Origin: Coprinopsis marcescibilis
Taxonomy: Eukaryota > Basidiomycota > Agaricomycetes > Agaricales > Psathyrellaceae
Assembly: GCA_004369085.1 (NCBI GenBank)
Contig: ML210240.1
Location: 1-64,000 of the forward strand
Length of the DNA stretch: 64,000 bases
Direction of reading: 5' to 3'
The notes beneath the pieces were generated by a model. The model searched no databases. It was not told the DNA's origin and worked only from the letters and a program-made list of their open reading frames with translations. The translations under genes were made by a program, and so were the position numbers. Shown here piece by piece: positions 35,601 to 49,100 of this stretch (positions are counted from its first letter, which is position 1; the number at the start of each line of letters is the position of its first letter).

Positions 35601-38600
35601 TTCTTTTGGTTCATTGTCACTGGTTTGTCCGAGAGATCCGATGACTCCAGAACTGTTAAATGCTTGTTGGTTTCCTTCGAAGAGGATTCGACCGTTCTCC
35701 AGTGCGACAATATAAGAGGCTCCAGAGGCACAAAGTTGCACGTGGTGAGAGATGAGAATCACAGTCCTTCCTTGCATCAGTTCTCCCTTTAGACAGTGGT
35801 GGTACAAGTGGTGCGCGGTATGAGCATCGACTGCAAAGAGTCAGAGTTAGTTGAAGACCATGATATCGACGGAAATCCCACTGCGTACCAGCTGAGAGCA
35901 CATCATCCAAAAATAGTACTGAAGCACGAGAATATATAGCCCGGGCTAACGAGACTCTGGCCTTTTGTCCTCCAGAAAGATTGACCTATGTTATGACTTT
36001 GAATCAGGGATGAGAAATGGAATATGAAGAAAGAAGTACTTACACCGCGCTCTCCAATTTCCGATTCATCTCCGTCTTCCAAGATCTCAAGGTCGGTGAC
36101 AAGGGCGCAAGCCTGCGAACGGAAAGATGAAATCAATGTACTGGAATCAGAAGCTATATACGTACCTCCAAAGTCTTTTGGTAGCGCTCCTCATCATAAG
36201 GGAGGGTAAACAAAATGTTCTCTGAAACAAACGTTAGATAATACGACCGCACAAACATATGAGAATCTCACCCTTGATAGATGCATTGCGAAGCCAAGTA
36301 GCCTAACGAAATCATAAACATCCGGATCGGGATTCACATCAGACGAAAACGACGAACCTGTGGCACATATGCACACATTCCTTCGACTATCCAGTCCTCC
36401 TTCTTGATGCCCGCTTGAGAATACTTCGCCAATCCATCCGGAGGTGAGCGAGGACACAGGATCCGACCGCTTAGCACATCGGCTTCGCCCAATAGTGAGA
36501 GTAAAAGCAGGGTTTTGCCAGAGCCGAGTTTTCCGCAAATAAGCGAAAGCTCTCCTCGAGGGAAGTTGAGGTTCAGATCGACGAGAATAAATTTGTGGCG
36601 AGGAGTCGAAGCCCCAGACGGTGCCGCGCTGGAAGCGTTGCTGTTGGGGGACCGGTCTTGCGCCCAGGTTACGGTACATGATTTGAAGGCGATTTCCCTG
36701 GACTGTACTTCGAGTGGTGGGACAGCGTTGACTTCGGCCCCGTTCAAGTACTTCTCGACGCGGCGCAACGACACGAAGCACTAAATGTTCGCAGGGCTTG
36801 TAAGAGAAAATAAATCTAAGTTGGGACGGGACTAACCTGAAGCATGTTGATAAAAGTTTCAGGCAAAGCATTCAATGCAAACTTCATCTCGGTGAAAACT
36901 GTATGCAGGATGACATCAGTGTTTTAAAACCTAGATAATGGAGACTGGCTGTACCGATAATCTGTAAAGTGAGTTTAGCAACAGATTTTATGACGATATG
37001 CTCTCGTCTCTCACCGATGTGAAGGCAATTGAAGGGGTCAACGGCTGGCCTCTGACAATAGCATAATGCCAGAAAGTCACCAACGTAACAATGATGGGCG
37101 ATCCATTCCACAAAGCATTCCACACAGTCTAAAATCAAGGATGGAACATCAATTTGGAATCAGTGTCACTAAGATTTCAGCGTACCTCAATTCGATAATG
37201 AAGTTTCTGGAAACCCAGTTCTCTTTCTCGAATTGTCAAAATTCGCTTTTCAAAGCTTCGTTCCCAGGCCATGAACTAGATGAATTGGTAGGTAAATGCA
37301 TCCAAGATTTATCATAAGAGACATTACCTTGAGCATTCGGATTCCACCTAATATCTCGTTCATGAGAGCTACACGCTGGTCGCGAGACTTCATAAGACCC
37401 TCCTGGGCACCTGTGCAAGAGTAGTCAGTATCGAGTCTATCACTCGTTAAGGAAGGGACATACGAACGAAAATCTTTCCGGCGAAGTGGTTCAATGGGAG
37501 GAACAGGCAGATGACAGCGAGCCCGAAGAGGCATGAAACACCTAAAAACCGTTAGTGACTGCTGGATAGACAGATCTGCATTCAACTTACCGAGGAGGTC
37601 GTACAGGAACACTGTGCCGATGAGGAGCTCTATTGGGGAATCTACGTGCCATGCGAATAAGCATAGAGTGGGTGGATAGGCGCAAAGAGTCACACATACC
37701 GACAAGTGTGAACAGGTGCCACGCAAAGTCGCTAACCCTGTCTACATCCGTGGTCATTAAATTCATAATCTGGGCCTTGCTCGAGAAGTCATCTTGGTCG
37801 TCCTCGGCGGGTTTCACTTCCCCTCCACTTGCATCTTTGGTTGGAGCGGAATTCGAAGCAGCGGAAGAGGCAACATCCTTGCGAACCAGCGTTTTGGAGA
37901 ACAGTACTGTGTTGAGCTGGATTTTGAGGCGAACTTGAACAGTGGTGGTTGCGAGGGACCAGAGCTGCGCAGTGACTGGGTTAATTTATCAGTACCGCAG
38001 CCTCGAGAAACGTGCAGGTGGAATAAAACGTACACAGGAACCCGATACAATTGGACACAAACAAACCGAATACGAATGCCCATCCCCATCCCTGATTCTG
38101 CCGCTCTTTATCCGATTCCAGATACGCAATCAAACGCCGCATGAAGAATGCAGGCGCATAGAAAAGGCAAGCAGAAACGCCGGCAAGCAGCACCTCTACC
38201 GTCAGCGCAGTGGCATTCAGACGGCAAAGCTTGTAAATCAGGTTCCAGCCTGAACCTGGCTGAGGACTTCGTCCGAAAAACCGCATCTGGTATTTACGCA
38301 ATGCATCACGCAGGTTATGGTAGTTCAAGACTGCGCGCATGTCGGCAGGTAAGATGGGAAGGTCGCCAATTTCGAGGCTTTGTGCAAGGTTTCCGAGCCA
38401 GACCACTTTTGTGGTGTACGAGAACATGAGCGTATCCCATGGTGACGCGCCTAACGAGGTTCGTTCAGAGAGACGAGAGGTTAAGGAGGTAAGAATCACG
38501 CACCAACTAATCCACAAACGTTTTCAGGGTCCGGGTTTGTAATCGCTTGCACTGTCTTGGTCGAATAGACCTCGTCGGCCGGGTAACGCAGCGGGGGTCC

Positions 38601-39257
38601 TTGAGGTGTCGTGAAAACCACTACGCAAGCGACACTGTAGAGGGCGGTGACGCCATACCAAACTCCGTCCAGGGTATTATCGAGAACACGAAGACTTTTG
38701 ATAACCGGTGGCGGCGTGTCGGGCATGATGGCAACCGAGATCAACAGTAGTGCTGCGGCCAAAGTCAACAAGGAGAGGTGGATAACGGACTGCGAATGTG
38801 CTTCCACATTGTCTTGAACCACCGAACGAGCGGAGAGAACCAGGATGTATATCGAAAACACCAGCTGCAGCAAAGCAATGATCACAGCCTCTCTATACCC
38901 CTCAATGTAGGAGAATCCGAGCGCAACGCCGTTTAATGCAACGGTGAACGCAAGTAGGGATGTTATGAAAAGCTTCCTCCATCGCATCTGCAAGAAACCA
39001 TATAAAACGAGTCAAAACCGCGAGACGACGACAATGCGCACCTTGCGCCAAAATTTCTCCTCATCTATAGGGTACCCATCTATCAAATCCGTTGGCGTTG
39101 TTACATCCAGAGGGTCGTGTTGCGGGTGCTCGCCGTCGCCGTGAACTGGCAACCGAATCTTTCCTTCACCGCTCTTCTTGGACCAATAGAGCGCAACAGA
39201 GCTGGAAACTGCACTGGCGATGAGAGCAGCGCCGATCTCCACCTGAAACCTGAACAT
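32641..39257 (-). CDS. ABC transporter, ABCC/MRP type
   Basis: This is a full-size ABC exporter with TMD0-TMD1-NBD1-TMD2-NBD2 order. The N-terminal exons (39257-38500) encode about five hydrophobic helices, for example [19 protein letters not shown], typical of the ABCC TMD0. NBD1 has Walker A GKLGSGKT (about 36530), signature [15 protein letters not shown] (about 35950) and Walker [10 protein letters not shown], followed by the H-loop ILISHH. NBD2 has Walker [10 protein letters not shown] (about 33760), a signature reading [14 protein letters not shown] across an intron near 33290, and Walker B ILVMDE. The end is KKMAGVPA with TAG at 32641-32643. The family moves glutathione conjugates, toxins or metabolites at the plasma or vacuolar membrane; the substrate is unknown. 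About 25 short introns interrupt it. The NBD2 signature lacks the usual LS start, common in asymmetric ABCC proteins. Confidence 0.9.
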
Positions 39258-39955
39258 TGTTCGCGGGTCTTGCTGGAATATGTTCTAGGCGAAAATGAGG
39301 TAGTATCGAGCTGTTTCGTGCTTCTTTCTCCTCCGCTGCAGTGTTTTAAGGTTCAACAAGCTACGCGGTACTCCTTCTCGTTGTGACTCTTGCGAGTCGA
39401 GAAGCCTTCCGATAGACTCAGAGAAGTCGGAACCGAACCTAAAGCAACGCGAGGTTCCCGCAGAGCAGCTGGCAAAGCATCACGGAACCTTGTGGGTTGT
39501 GCTGACAAATGGCTATTTTAAGCACGTATCATCACTTGGTACCATCCTTGGCGGGCGCTTGTTCGGAGACGGTCGAAACATGAGTCAGAGATAGATCGTT
39601 AGGCCTAGATGGAGCGGATGCACTGCGGCAGCAGAGCCCTTGAGGGTTGTGATGGGACGTCGATTAAAGCCGAAAATCTACTACGAACACTCGGTTTCAT
39701 GCAACCTCGAGGATCACCAGACGTTTGAACGAACAACTGGAGCTCTCCATTGGGACTCCGAAATGTAGTAAATTTCATATAAGTATGTACATTCTTTCTA
39801 TTGGATGTATAGACAGAGATGAGCTTAGACGGACATCAATAATGATTAATGAATATTAATGAATGCTAAATGACTCGGAGCATGGTGTGCCGCGAACATT
39901 CTCAACCTGAAACGCATGAGCACGATGCAGTAAGTGCTGTTCCTGCAACTAGCCA
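39258..39955. other. Spacer between the ABC transporter and Old Yellow Enzyme genes
   Basis: This is the promoter region of the transporter and the 3' region of the oxidoreductase. No gene is seen. Confidence 0.4.
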
Positions 39956-41543
39956 CTATGCAGCAGTGGGGTAATCGGTGTAGCCAATATTCCACTGGCT
40001 CTCATCTCCAGTCCCGATCTGCATGCCTGGGAAATTTGGTGCGTTGTCGAAAGGTTTTCCATCCCGGATACGATTGGCGACGTCAGGGTGAGTGACATAG
40101 TTGAACCCAACAGCTATCCCATCAATCTTGCCCTCTTCTACGAGCTTGGCACCCTCCTCTCCTCCCACACCACCGTTGAGGAACACCTTCGAATTCTTGA
40201 TGTACGAGCGATACGAGTCAATAATGTCGTGCTGAGTCGCGCGAAGCTTGCCTGGGAGGACGCGAAGATCGGTAAGTTGCAGCCAAAGCAAGTCGAAAGC
40301 TACTCACCATCAATCTCAATGTCCATGTGGGGGGCATACCTCAGTAGCGCGAAGTACGACAAGCCGAGATGATCAGCTTCGGAGATGAAATAGCGGAAAG
40401 TTTCGAGCGTCTCTGGCAATGCCATTCTAATTTAAGGTGATAAACTATTGCTTCGATGTTTAGATAATAGACTCACCCGACATCGTTGTACCCTCCGGCA
40501 GGAGAAACCTTGACGGCCACGTTCTCACCATAGACAGACTTCAGGGCTTTTAGGACTTCTAAGCCGAACCTTGCGCGGTTAACCACGCTTCCACCCCACT
40601 GATCAGTTCTCTCATTCGAATTACTATCGAGGAATTGGGAAATGAGGTATCCATTTGCGCCGTGCACTATTAGAGAGTTAGCAACAAGGATACCCAAGTT
40701 TCGAACGCAGACTTACGCTCGACACCATCGAACCCGGCTTCTTTAGCGTTCGCAGCGGCTTTTCTATATTGTTCAATGATGACGGTTGGATCTTCAATGG
40801 CCGTTGGCTGTATCATTCATTAAACCGGGGACCGTGTCGTTCAAATTTCGCCTTAACTTACCTTCGTATATCCAGGTTCGCCAGGGAGGAATCGGAATTT
40901 TCCGCCTCGAGCAGAGATGGCAGATGGCGCGTAAACCGGCTAGGAGAGTAAAGTTGAAAATAGATTTCATCCCACGCGTTAATCCCTTACCGTCCCAGCT
41001 AGCTTCTGCTGCGGTGCATCAGGATGTGAAACCCGCCCAGCTGGCACGCCAAATCAGTCAATGAATGGAAAGGGCATCGCCCCTGAAAGGGTACTTACTA
41101 TGCCATAACTATTCAAACGAGTCAGCATACAAACACAGTGATACAACGGATTAAGCGCAGTTCTCACCTGAGCATAGATGTGGGTGCCTTCAGCATGGAC
41201 AGCGTCCGTAATCTTCTTCCAGCCTGCAACCTGCTCGGGACTCCAGATGCCAGGAGCATTCTCCCATTCAGTTCTATAGATCATGGAAATAGTTCCAATC
41301 AATTCTTGGCATTTCGCGATTGCTGAAAAGACAGAATACTCACCCCTGGCGAGTGATCAAAGTACCTTCGGAAACGATGAGGCCGGCACCTCCTCGAGCA
41401 CGTTGCACGTAGTATTCCTTCATGAGATCGGTGGGGACCGTGTTAGTAGCGCGGTTTCGGGTCAAGGCAGACATCTGGATGCGATTCCTGATGGTAATGC
41501 TGCCAACTTTAAGGGGTTGGAAAAGGCTGCCGACAGAAGACAT
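39956..41543 (-). CDS. Old Yellow Enzyme, FMN-dependent NAD(P)H oxidoreductase
   Basis: This is an ene-reductase of the OYE family, reducing activated C=C bonds or acting in secondary and detoxification metabolism. It starts [20 protein letters not shown]. It has the FMN-contact motif SALTRNRA, then [10 protein letters not shown], the active-site motif [14 protein letters not shown] (H and N bind the substrate carbonyl, Y is the proton donor), the [16 protein letters not shown] block, and [12 protein letters not shown] and [14 protein letters not shown] at the phosphate end. It ends GYTDYPTAA with TAG at 39956-39958. At least seven short introns are present. All catalytic residues are visible. 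Confidence 0.9.
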
Positions 41544-43099
41544 AGCGCTTCGAGTGGTTTGAGGGGTAATAGTAGATGGGGGAAGATAGGTATGGGATTA
41601 TGTTGTCGTCCCATTGCTGCCATCCATTTTATAGGTCGAAGTTAGCGAGCGGGCCGCTCTGGGTTGCCTTAGCAAGACAACGTCGCCTTCAAAGATTACT
41701 CAGGCCGAGAACAACGGATTACTCAGATGGATGTAAGGGATGTCAGATCGTTGACAAACCTCTGCCAAGTTGATGACACTGGATTGTGATGACATGCGCC
41801 TCAAGGCTCTAAGCTCTAAGTTCGCAATAGTGTCAGTGAGTGCCGCATCTCTTACAGTGCACACTCCCAAGACCGGAATAATGCTCGGAAAAGTCTTGAG
41901 GGTTGGCTGACCCCGATGATAATCGGTTGATTCCATCGAAACCGTTTGGAATCCAATACAAGTTTTCCTAAACGCTCTATACCGGGGAGAGTGACTGAAT
42001 GTGGATCACTCCACTTTCGCAGCATATTCAGAACGATCCAAAGCACACGGATGACAATCTGGCGCTGAGCGCTCCCAGTGAGAAAGCCGAGTTGATCATC
42101 GCTGACTAACGGTGACTTGGCGTGGGCGTTTTTGAAACGGCTCTTTCCGGGCTGAGCGCTGAGCGCTGAACCAACGTCGAACTGCTTCAATACTCGGCGA
42201 CAATCCCGTTTACAATCTTTTGCTTTGCTGTCTCCATCGAACACAATGTAAAATAGAATGCCCAGACGCCCACCTTTTGCAACGATCGACCACATTACCA
42301 AAGTCAACAACGCGTCTATTTCTTTGCCCGCGATGTCCGTCACCTGGAAACGCAAATATGACGGCCCTTGGCCTCCTCTCTCTGCACCTGGAAACGGATG
42401 GCTCGAGGCACCCCCAGAGGTGGTTGAAGAGGAGGTAGAACAGGTGCAGGGGTATCTCAGTTTTCGACCCATTGACAGCGCTCAGTGAAATCGACACTGA
42501 CCACATTCCACCACGACCACAACAGGTCTGGTATGGATATCGATAGCAACGTAAATGGGTACACGGACGACTGAGTGTTCAGCAGAGCCAGCCCCTCTCC
42601 TGAATCTGCATCTCTCATTTCATTTCATCTTTTCGAATTCTCACCGACCATGTGTGGGAATCTCACCGCATTTATAGTACAGTGCATAAGAGGTACGCTT
42701 TTCCGATAGTACAGGTTGTTTTTAATATGCGAACACTTGATCCAAGATCTCTGTACGACTAGTATTGAGTCGTGTGCAAGGTGAACGCAAGGTGATGGCA
42801 TCCCTCGCAGAACCCGTAACAATTGTGCCACAACATCCGAGGTTCGGATCTCAGCATCTGCGGATCTGGAATCTGTAGCAGGGTTGTTCCCAGAGAACTG
42901 GCCCTTCTCCGCCATTGGCGCCCAATGCCTTGTTCTAGTGTTTTTACGATCTTGTCAACATGGGGTATGTGGTCTGCTCTCAACACGAGGATACTGCATG
43001 TTTGACGCGAGGACCTCACTATATCAGAGCCATTTTTATCAAAGAAGATGCGACAACACATCCTCCATTTTCCCATCCCACGACACGCCTTTCCTGACC
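41544..43099. other. Spacer between Old Yellow Enzyme and NACHT protein 2
   Basis: Apart from a possible 76-residue gene at 42258-42488, I see nothing supported. A 206-codon minus-strand frame (41852-42472) overlaps it without motifs. The two strands cannot both be coding here, and neither is confirmed. Confidence 0.35.
42258..42488 (+). CDS. Possible small protein (76 aa), unknown
   Basis: The frame runs from MPRRPPFATIDHITKVNN to a Pro/Glu-rich tail ending YLSFRPIDSAQ. Composition (Pro, Trp, acidic helix EVVEEEVEQVQ) is more protein-like than the competing antisense frame. No paralogue or domain is recognised and no splice evidence is available. It could be a chance frame. Confidence 0.3.
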   Translation: MPRRPPFATIDHITKVNNASISLPAMSVTWKRKYDGPWPPLSAPGNGWLEAPPEVVEEEVEQVQGYLSFRPIDSAQ

Positions 43100-45837
43100 A
43101 TGACGTTTATCAACATACGATGGCCCTGGGAAAAGAAAAAGGCATCCGGTAAAAACAAAGAAATACGACCTAATGACAAAACTATGGACAGCGTCGAGGC
43201 CACCACATCGAGTCGCCCAAAAACCAGCTCTGGCGGCGAGAGGTTGGCCACCGCATCGAGTCGTCCACAAACCAGCTCTGGCGGCGAGAGTTTGCCGTTG
43301 GACTCATCTACGAACGCGGCTCCACCGACCAGTCAGGCTTCTAAGATGCGATGGCCATGGGAGGGAAAAAAGGCATCCATCGAAGATAAATCAGGGACGA
43401 GATCCGTTGGCGAGCGACCTAGTGGCAAACCTACGGACGATGGAAAAGACACCACATCGAGCCGCCCGCAAACCGACGCCAATGACATCAAGTTGCCTCC
43501 AGAGACATCTGCGAACGAGGCGGCGACGACTCAAGTTCCTGCCCCAGCCGTTGTTAAAAGGTGGCTAAATATCCCATATACACCCCAATTTGTTTACTAA
43601 CGAAAAAGGACAGGTCATCTCAAGGCAAATCGCTTTTGCCAGCCCGTGCTGCACCAGAAAGTGGGTCCACCAGACCCACGCAAGGGGCTAAACGCATCCC
43701 AGAAAAGGGCTTTCTCCCATCGGCAGATGGTATGCTAGCGTTGTGGCTGTCTATGACGTTAGAGCTCATTGTGGATTCTAGCCTTGCTTGTCCCGACGTC
43801 GCCCGCTTCACGCCATGATGGACCCGGGGCTTTCGCGGGTGCACACAATTTCGAAATCTCAAGCTCGACCTTTCTCGACAATTACGGAGTGATTACCCAA
43901 GTGTCAAATACCTACGGGGCGAAGGGAAAGGGTAAGTTCTCGGGACATGCCGTTGGTTCTGTTTACTTACAGAAAGCACAGACTTGAAGGTCCTTGAGAA
44001 ACGGATGGCACCCAACGCGCTACACGACGGAAAAGATCGCTCAGGAGCTCCAAAGTGTGCTAAAGGCACCAGGTGCACGCTCATCGATACTGCCCTTACT
44101 TGGCTCAGGGATACTTCCAATCGTACAAGTGTCTTCTGTGTCACTGGTCCTGCGGGGTCTGGAAAGTCAGCATTACTCCAAACCCTTGTCGAACAATGTG
44201 AAGAGGAGCATATTCTGCTTGCCTGCTTCTTCTTCAGCGCCGAAGACGTTACCAGGAACAGCACAGACCCTCTCATCCCGACTCTCGCCCATCAGATTGC
44301 ACAGCAATTCGAGGCTGCTCGCAAATATATCTCAAATGCTCTGGAGAAGGATTCCACCATCTTCGACCGGAGTCTGGCTCGACAAGCGAAGGCATATATC
44401 ACCGACCCACTCCAGGACACTCTGTCCGTCATTCGGAAGTCCGACGTCAAGTATCCGTATGCCATCTTCATTGACGGTGTTGACGAGTGCCGCTCCAAGC
44501 ACAGCGACCAAAAACCGGAGGAGAACCAGGCCGAACTACTGCAGGTTCTAGAGTCCTTCGCTGTTGCCTTCAAATCCGAAAGGATTCCAGTCAAGATTTG
44601 CCTCGCTGGACGCTGGGAACATGCTCTGCGCAACGCCATTGCGGATGATGGCCACCTCAAAAAGAGCGGCCTTCTTCTGAATCATATCGACCTCAGCGGT
44701 CCAGAGTACGACGCATCCACCGATATTCGCTCCTTCCTTGAACGGAGGCTCGCGCCACTCGCCAAATCGATCAAGCATAAATCGGCTGAGGAATGGCCAT
44801 CCAAAGCGGACCTCGATACACTGGTCGATAACGCCTCCGGTCAATTCATTTATGCGGCTACGGTCGTCAAATACGTGGACACTCATCGCCGGTCCCCGGA
44901 CAAAAGCTTGCAAACGATATTGGGGTGGAAGCCTGGCTTCAAGCAAGGCAACAAACTTTTCCCGGCTCTCGACGCACTCTATGCAGGCATCTTCCAGCTG
45001 GCCCAAGAAGCAGCAAACAAGGACGGGATCGATGTCAACATCGTCAAATCTATTCGCCAGCTCCAAGTCTTATCGTCGGATTGGTATGTTTCGACCGTCA
45101 TCCCATTTGCTGCCGTGGAATCTTTCCTGGCGTACGACGTTGATGAAGTAATGACGGACCTGATGTCGCTTGTCAAGTCTTACAAGTCCACGCCCTCAAG
45201 CTCGGAACCTTGCCTTGCGTTGGAATTTCACCACAAGACAGTTACCGATTTTTTGGAAGATCCAGTTCGGTGTGGGAAGATGTTCACTTCCACAGCCTCA
45301 ACATGTTTGGCCGTCTTCTCGCTCTGCACCAAACGAGTGGAGAAAGCGACCCAAGCAGGTAACTTCAACTAGTTGTGACGCGAGTTCGTCGCTAACAGAT
45401 CGATTTGCTAGACTTTCAAGCGCTGTCTCGGCCAAGGATGCAATGGAAGAATGAGACTGATTGGGTGCTTTTCCTATCAATCAACATTTGGGAAAAATGT
45501 TTGGCACAGACGGTTTCTAACCCCGGCGTCGATGAATTGAAGAATCTCCGCACAACGCTTGCGAACCTCGCCGGTGGATTCTGGGACACGCTCCAGGTAG
45601 CATTCGATACGTTATCTGAAGCAGATCCGGCATGGAAGACGAAGCTTCATAAAGATCTGGAAGAGAGCCGTAGTCAATGCCTCCGATGTAAATTCTTCGT
45701 AAGTTGACGATCTTCTTGTTTCGCTCCGCTTCAAAGTCGCTTACACATCCTTAATCTAGGAGAAACCTGTGAAGGGTGAACAGCACGTGGGTGTATCTGA
45801 GTTGGGCAAGTTCCTGGACAAGAACTTGCTAGTTTAA
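43100..45837 (+). CDS. NACHT NTPase protein 2 with repeated N-terminal head
   Basis: Exon 1 encodes a low-complexity head in which RWPWE-x-KKAS and SSRP(K/Q)TSSGGE units occur twice, from DNA direct repeats. Introns at about 43561-43612, 43729-43781 and 43932-43980 join in phase to FAGAHNFEISSSTFLD, the N-terminal motif shared with the other NACHT genes here, then LEKRMAPNALHD. The NACHT has Walker A GPAGSGKSA, Walker B AIFIDGVDEC, CLAGRWEHALR and SGQFIYAATVVKY. C-terminal exons (DFQALSRPRMQW..., GKFLDKNLLV) end at TAA 45835-45837, with no sensor repeats. The DPPKCDEDTR block is altered to GAPKCAKGTR. This is a STAND NTPase of the fungal NLR type; the activity is inferred. Confidence 0.85.
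43203..43294 (+). repeat. About 48-bp direct repeat in the NACHT protein 2 head
   Basis: Two copies of a roughly 48-bp unit encoding TSSRPKTSSGGERL and ASSRPQTSSGGESL follow each other. A partial third copy (TSSRPQTD) lies near 43451. The units differ at only a few bases, so the duplication is recent or kept homogeneous. Confidence 0.6.
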
Positions 45838-46153
45838 TTGGTCGAGTTCAGCATGTCACAGGATTAATATTCGCTTCCGATTTCGTAGGCCTCCCGCTTT
45901 CCATTGATTTTCTAGTGTGGTAACTTTCATTTGCGATCGCTATCTGTCTATTTAAGCGCCATTAGTTAATCACAATCTCAGTGACTAGTCACCTTGTCAG
46001 CTGGTTCCCATCGTGCTCTATTCAATTTATTTCTTCTCCGACTCTCTGGACATCGATAAGCCTGTGCATTTCTATTAAAACAGGTTTGGGGGACTGCTTT
46101 CTCCTACAAATCCATTCCCATAATTGCGACCAAACCTTTCAAATCTTCAAATC
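45838..46153. other. Short spacer between two NLR genes
   Basis: Only 316 bp separate the stop of NACHT protein 2 from the ATG of the ankyrin-TPR NLR on the same strand. It must hold both a 3' region and a promoter. Confidence 0.4.
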
Positions 46154-49100
46154 ATGGGGGCAGAGTTTTCGAGATTGGTACGCCCAAGTTTCAAGTTAGA
46201 TGTTGTCCTTTTGCTGATTCTGGAACACCCGGCCTAAGCCAGGAGACAGTGCGATACGTTCATCAGTTCAAGCAGCGACCAAGGTCGCTCCAACAGATAC
46301 AACCGAAGGGGCTCAAGTGGAAATCAAGGTTCAATACGCACCTCCTGAAGGTCCTGCCCCTCCAACAGGGATTGGTGAGTATACTAAGAATCAATACTGG
46401 AAACAAAGCTGACAACTCTACAGTTGCAGAATGGTTGACCGATCTTGATCTGGAAGCCAATCAGACGGAAAATCGGGCCCAGAGTACCCCAGGCACTGGT
46501 CAATGGATAAAAATGGACCCCGGTGTACAGGAGTGGCTAGGTGAAAAAGGCGGGATCTTGTTGGGAACCGGAATTCGTACGTCAGCCTCGTTCGATTGTA
46601 AGAATATGTCAAGTTGACCTGTAATCCCGCAGCTGGTTCTGGAAAATCTGTTCTTACGTGAGCCCCCGCCTATTCCTGTTTCCACTTTGAATGCGTGTAA
46701 GCTCACATCCGACGCAGATCCACACTGATTGATTATGTTTCCGAACTTGCCAAAGATCAAGACGACGTTTGTATCGTCTTCGCATATTTTCGCCGAACCG
46801 ACCAAAGTTCCATGGCGGATGTGTTGGCGGCGCTCGTCAAGCAATGCTTGAAATCCCACCCTGGCACGGCCAAGTTCGTTGTCCCGATGTATAACCACCA
46901 CACAGCCAATCAGTCACGTCCCTCTGAGACTGAGCTACTGGATGTCCTGAAGAATATCTTGACTTCAGACCTCTTCTCGATGTCGTTTTGTTTCCTCGAA
47001 GGAGTGGATCAAGCGCCACGCAACACCGAGGTCGATTTTCGGTCACTCCTCTCCACAATGGAAGACATCCGCTTCTTCATCACCTCCAGCTCATTGCCCC
47101 CTTTGAATGAAGTCGCCCCATCTGCCATTCACGTCGACTTGAGCGCCCATGACTCCGATATTGTCATGTTGATTGAGGACAGAATCAGTCGCGTGGAGTC
47201 CTTCCGCCAACTGGTCGAAATTGATGGCTGGAGGGCACGTGTTATATCCTCCATGCTCCGCAAGTCGTCGGGAATGTGAGTTCTTCATCTACTTCGCGAG
47301 ACTCTTCTCCGCACTTTCACTAAAATTGCTATCCAGGTTTCTCTTCTGCTCTCGTATGCTAGATATGTTGCAAGAATGCAAGACTCACGACGAGCTTGAA
47401 GAGACTTTCGAACGCGTTCCCCTCGCCGTTGCTGAAACTTACGACGGGATGCTGGAACGCATTGATAAGATGGCGCCGGAAAAACGAAACGCTGCCATTC
47501 GCGTCCTGATTTGGCTTGCATACGGCCTGAGATGGCTGACTATCGCCGAATTGCAGTACGCCGTCGCTGCATCTCCGAACGGAGTCAAGCTCTCTTTCCC
47601 CGAACACTCCCTCGTCGAAATATGCTGCGGTCTGGCAGCCTTGGATGAAGACAGCTCGTTGGTTTATTTGATCCGTAAGTCTAGCAGTCTTGCCAATTCA
47701 TTCACGATTCTCACAGAATGGTTTGAATTTAGATGGCACAGCAGTTACGCATCTTCAGTCCATCCTTCCTGCGCGGGTTTCAGAACACCCGCATGCATCC
47801 CTTGCAGCCACGTGTACCTTTCGTCTGCTCGAATGCGGTTTTCACAACCGAAAGTTCAACGAAACAGCCCAGATCAGGGCAGCTTTCGAAGATCACCCAC
47901 TACTCGAGTACAGCCACACGAACTGGGGGTCCCATGCAAAGCAATGTGACCCAGTGCCTCCCTTTGCAGAAGAGTTTACTCTCAAATGCGAGACGTTTCC
48001 CTTCCCTTCTCTCTCTGGATTCCCTGGTCCTTACGATCAACTCGATTCAATTCACGTCGCCGCTGCGTACGACTTCCCGAACATGATCACCATTGAAGAT
48101 CCCTCTGACTCGAAACACGCCAATCACGCCAACGGTCAAACCAATCACGGTGCCACACCCTTGATGTTCGCCGCCAAACTTGGTTGCATGCGGAGCGTGC
48201 AGGCCTTGCTCTCCATTAAGAGCATCGATATTAATATCAGGGATTCCGAGAAGAGAACAGCCCTGATGTATGCTTCGAGGAGTGGTCGGGAGGCGGTAGT
48301 AGAAATTCTGCTGAAATTTCCCGGTGTCGACGTCAACGCCAAAGATTCATCTGGGTGGACGGCTCTCATGGAAGCCTGCAGTCGTGGCCATCAGGACGCC
48401 GTACGCAAGCTGCTTGACAGCAAGGATATTGACGTTAATGCTGGAGACTCGAAGGGACGGACGGCTCTGATGCATGCGATACGCAACGGCCATGACTCAG
48501 TCGCGAAAGACTTAACCCATGCCAATGGAATTGACGTCAACGCACAAGACTCTTCCGGGAGGACAGCCTTACTTCACGCGTCCTCCTTTGGTCAGGAGGC
48601 CACGGTGAAGGATCTGCTTGAAGTTGAAGGCGTGGATGTCAATGCCCAGGACCTGGACGGGTCAACACCATTGCTTCTCGCATCTGCCAGCGGGCGGACA
48701 GAAGCAGTGGCAACATTACTCGATGATCCAGGGATAGACGTCAACGCGCAGAACTCGCATGGTCAAAGCGCGCTGTCTTATGCTGTACACGGTGGTCATG
48801 TTGGGGTCGTTGAATCGCTGTTGAAGACGGCGGTTGATATTCTGGGAGGATGGACAGAAGATACAAGTCATGGCGCCCCACTCTTGGTGTCAGCCGCAAA
48901 GCACGGCTGTCTGAGCCTTGTGAAGCGCCTGCTTCGCTTGGGATCGGTTGGAGTCGACGAAAGGGACTTGGAAGCGAGGACAGCGTTGATGCTAGCGGCA
49001 TCAAACAATCACCACAGTGTTGTGCAGGTCCTCCTTTCGTCTGAGGGTGCCGACGTCAACGCTCAGGACGCGGAAGGAAGAACGGCACTAATGTATGCAT

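Noticed and set aside
41852..42472. 206-codon minus-strand frame
   Set aside because: No motif or start context, and it overlaps a more protein-like plus-strand frame. Neither is firmly supported.
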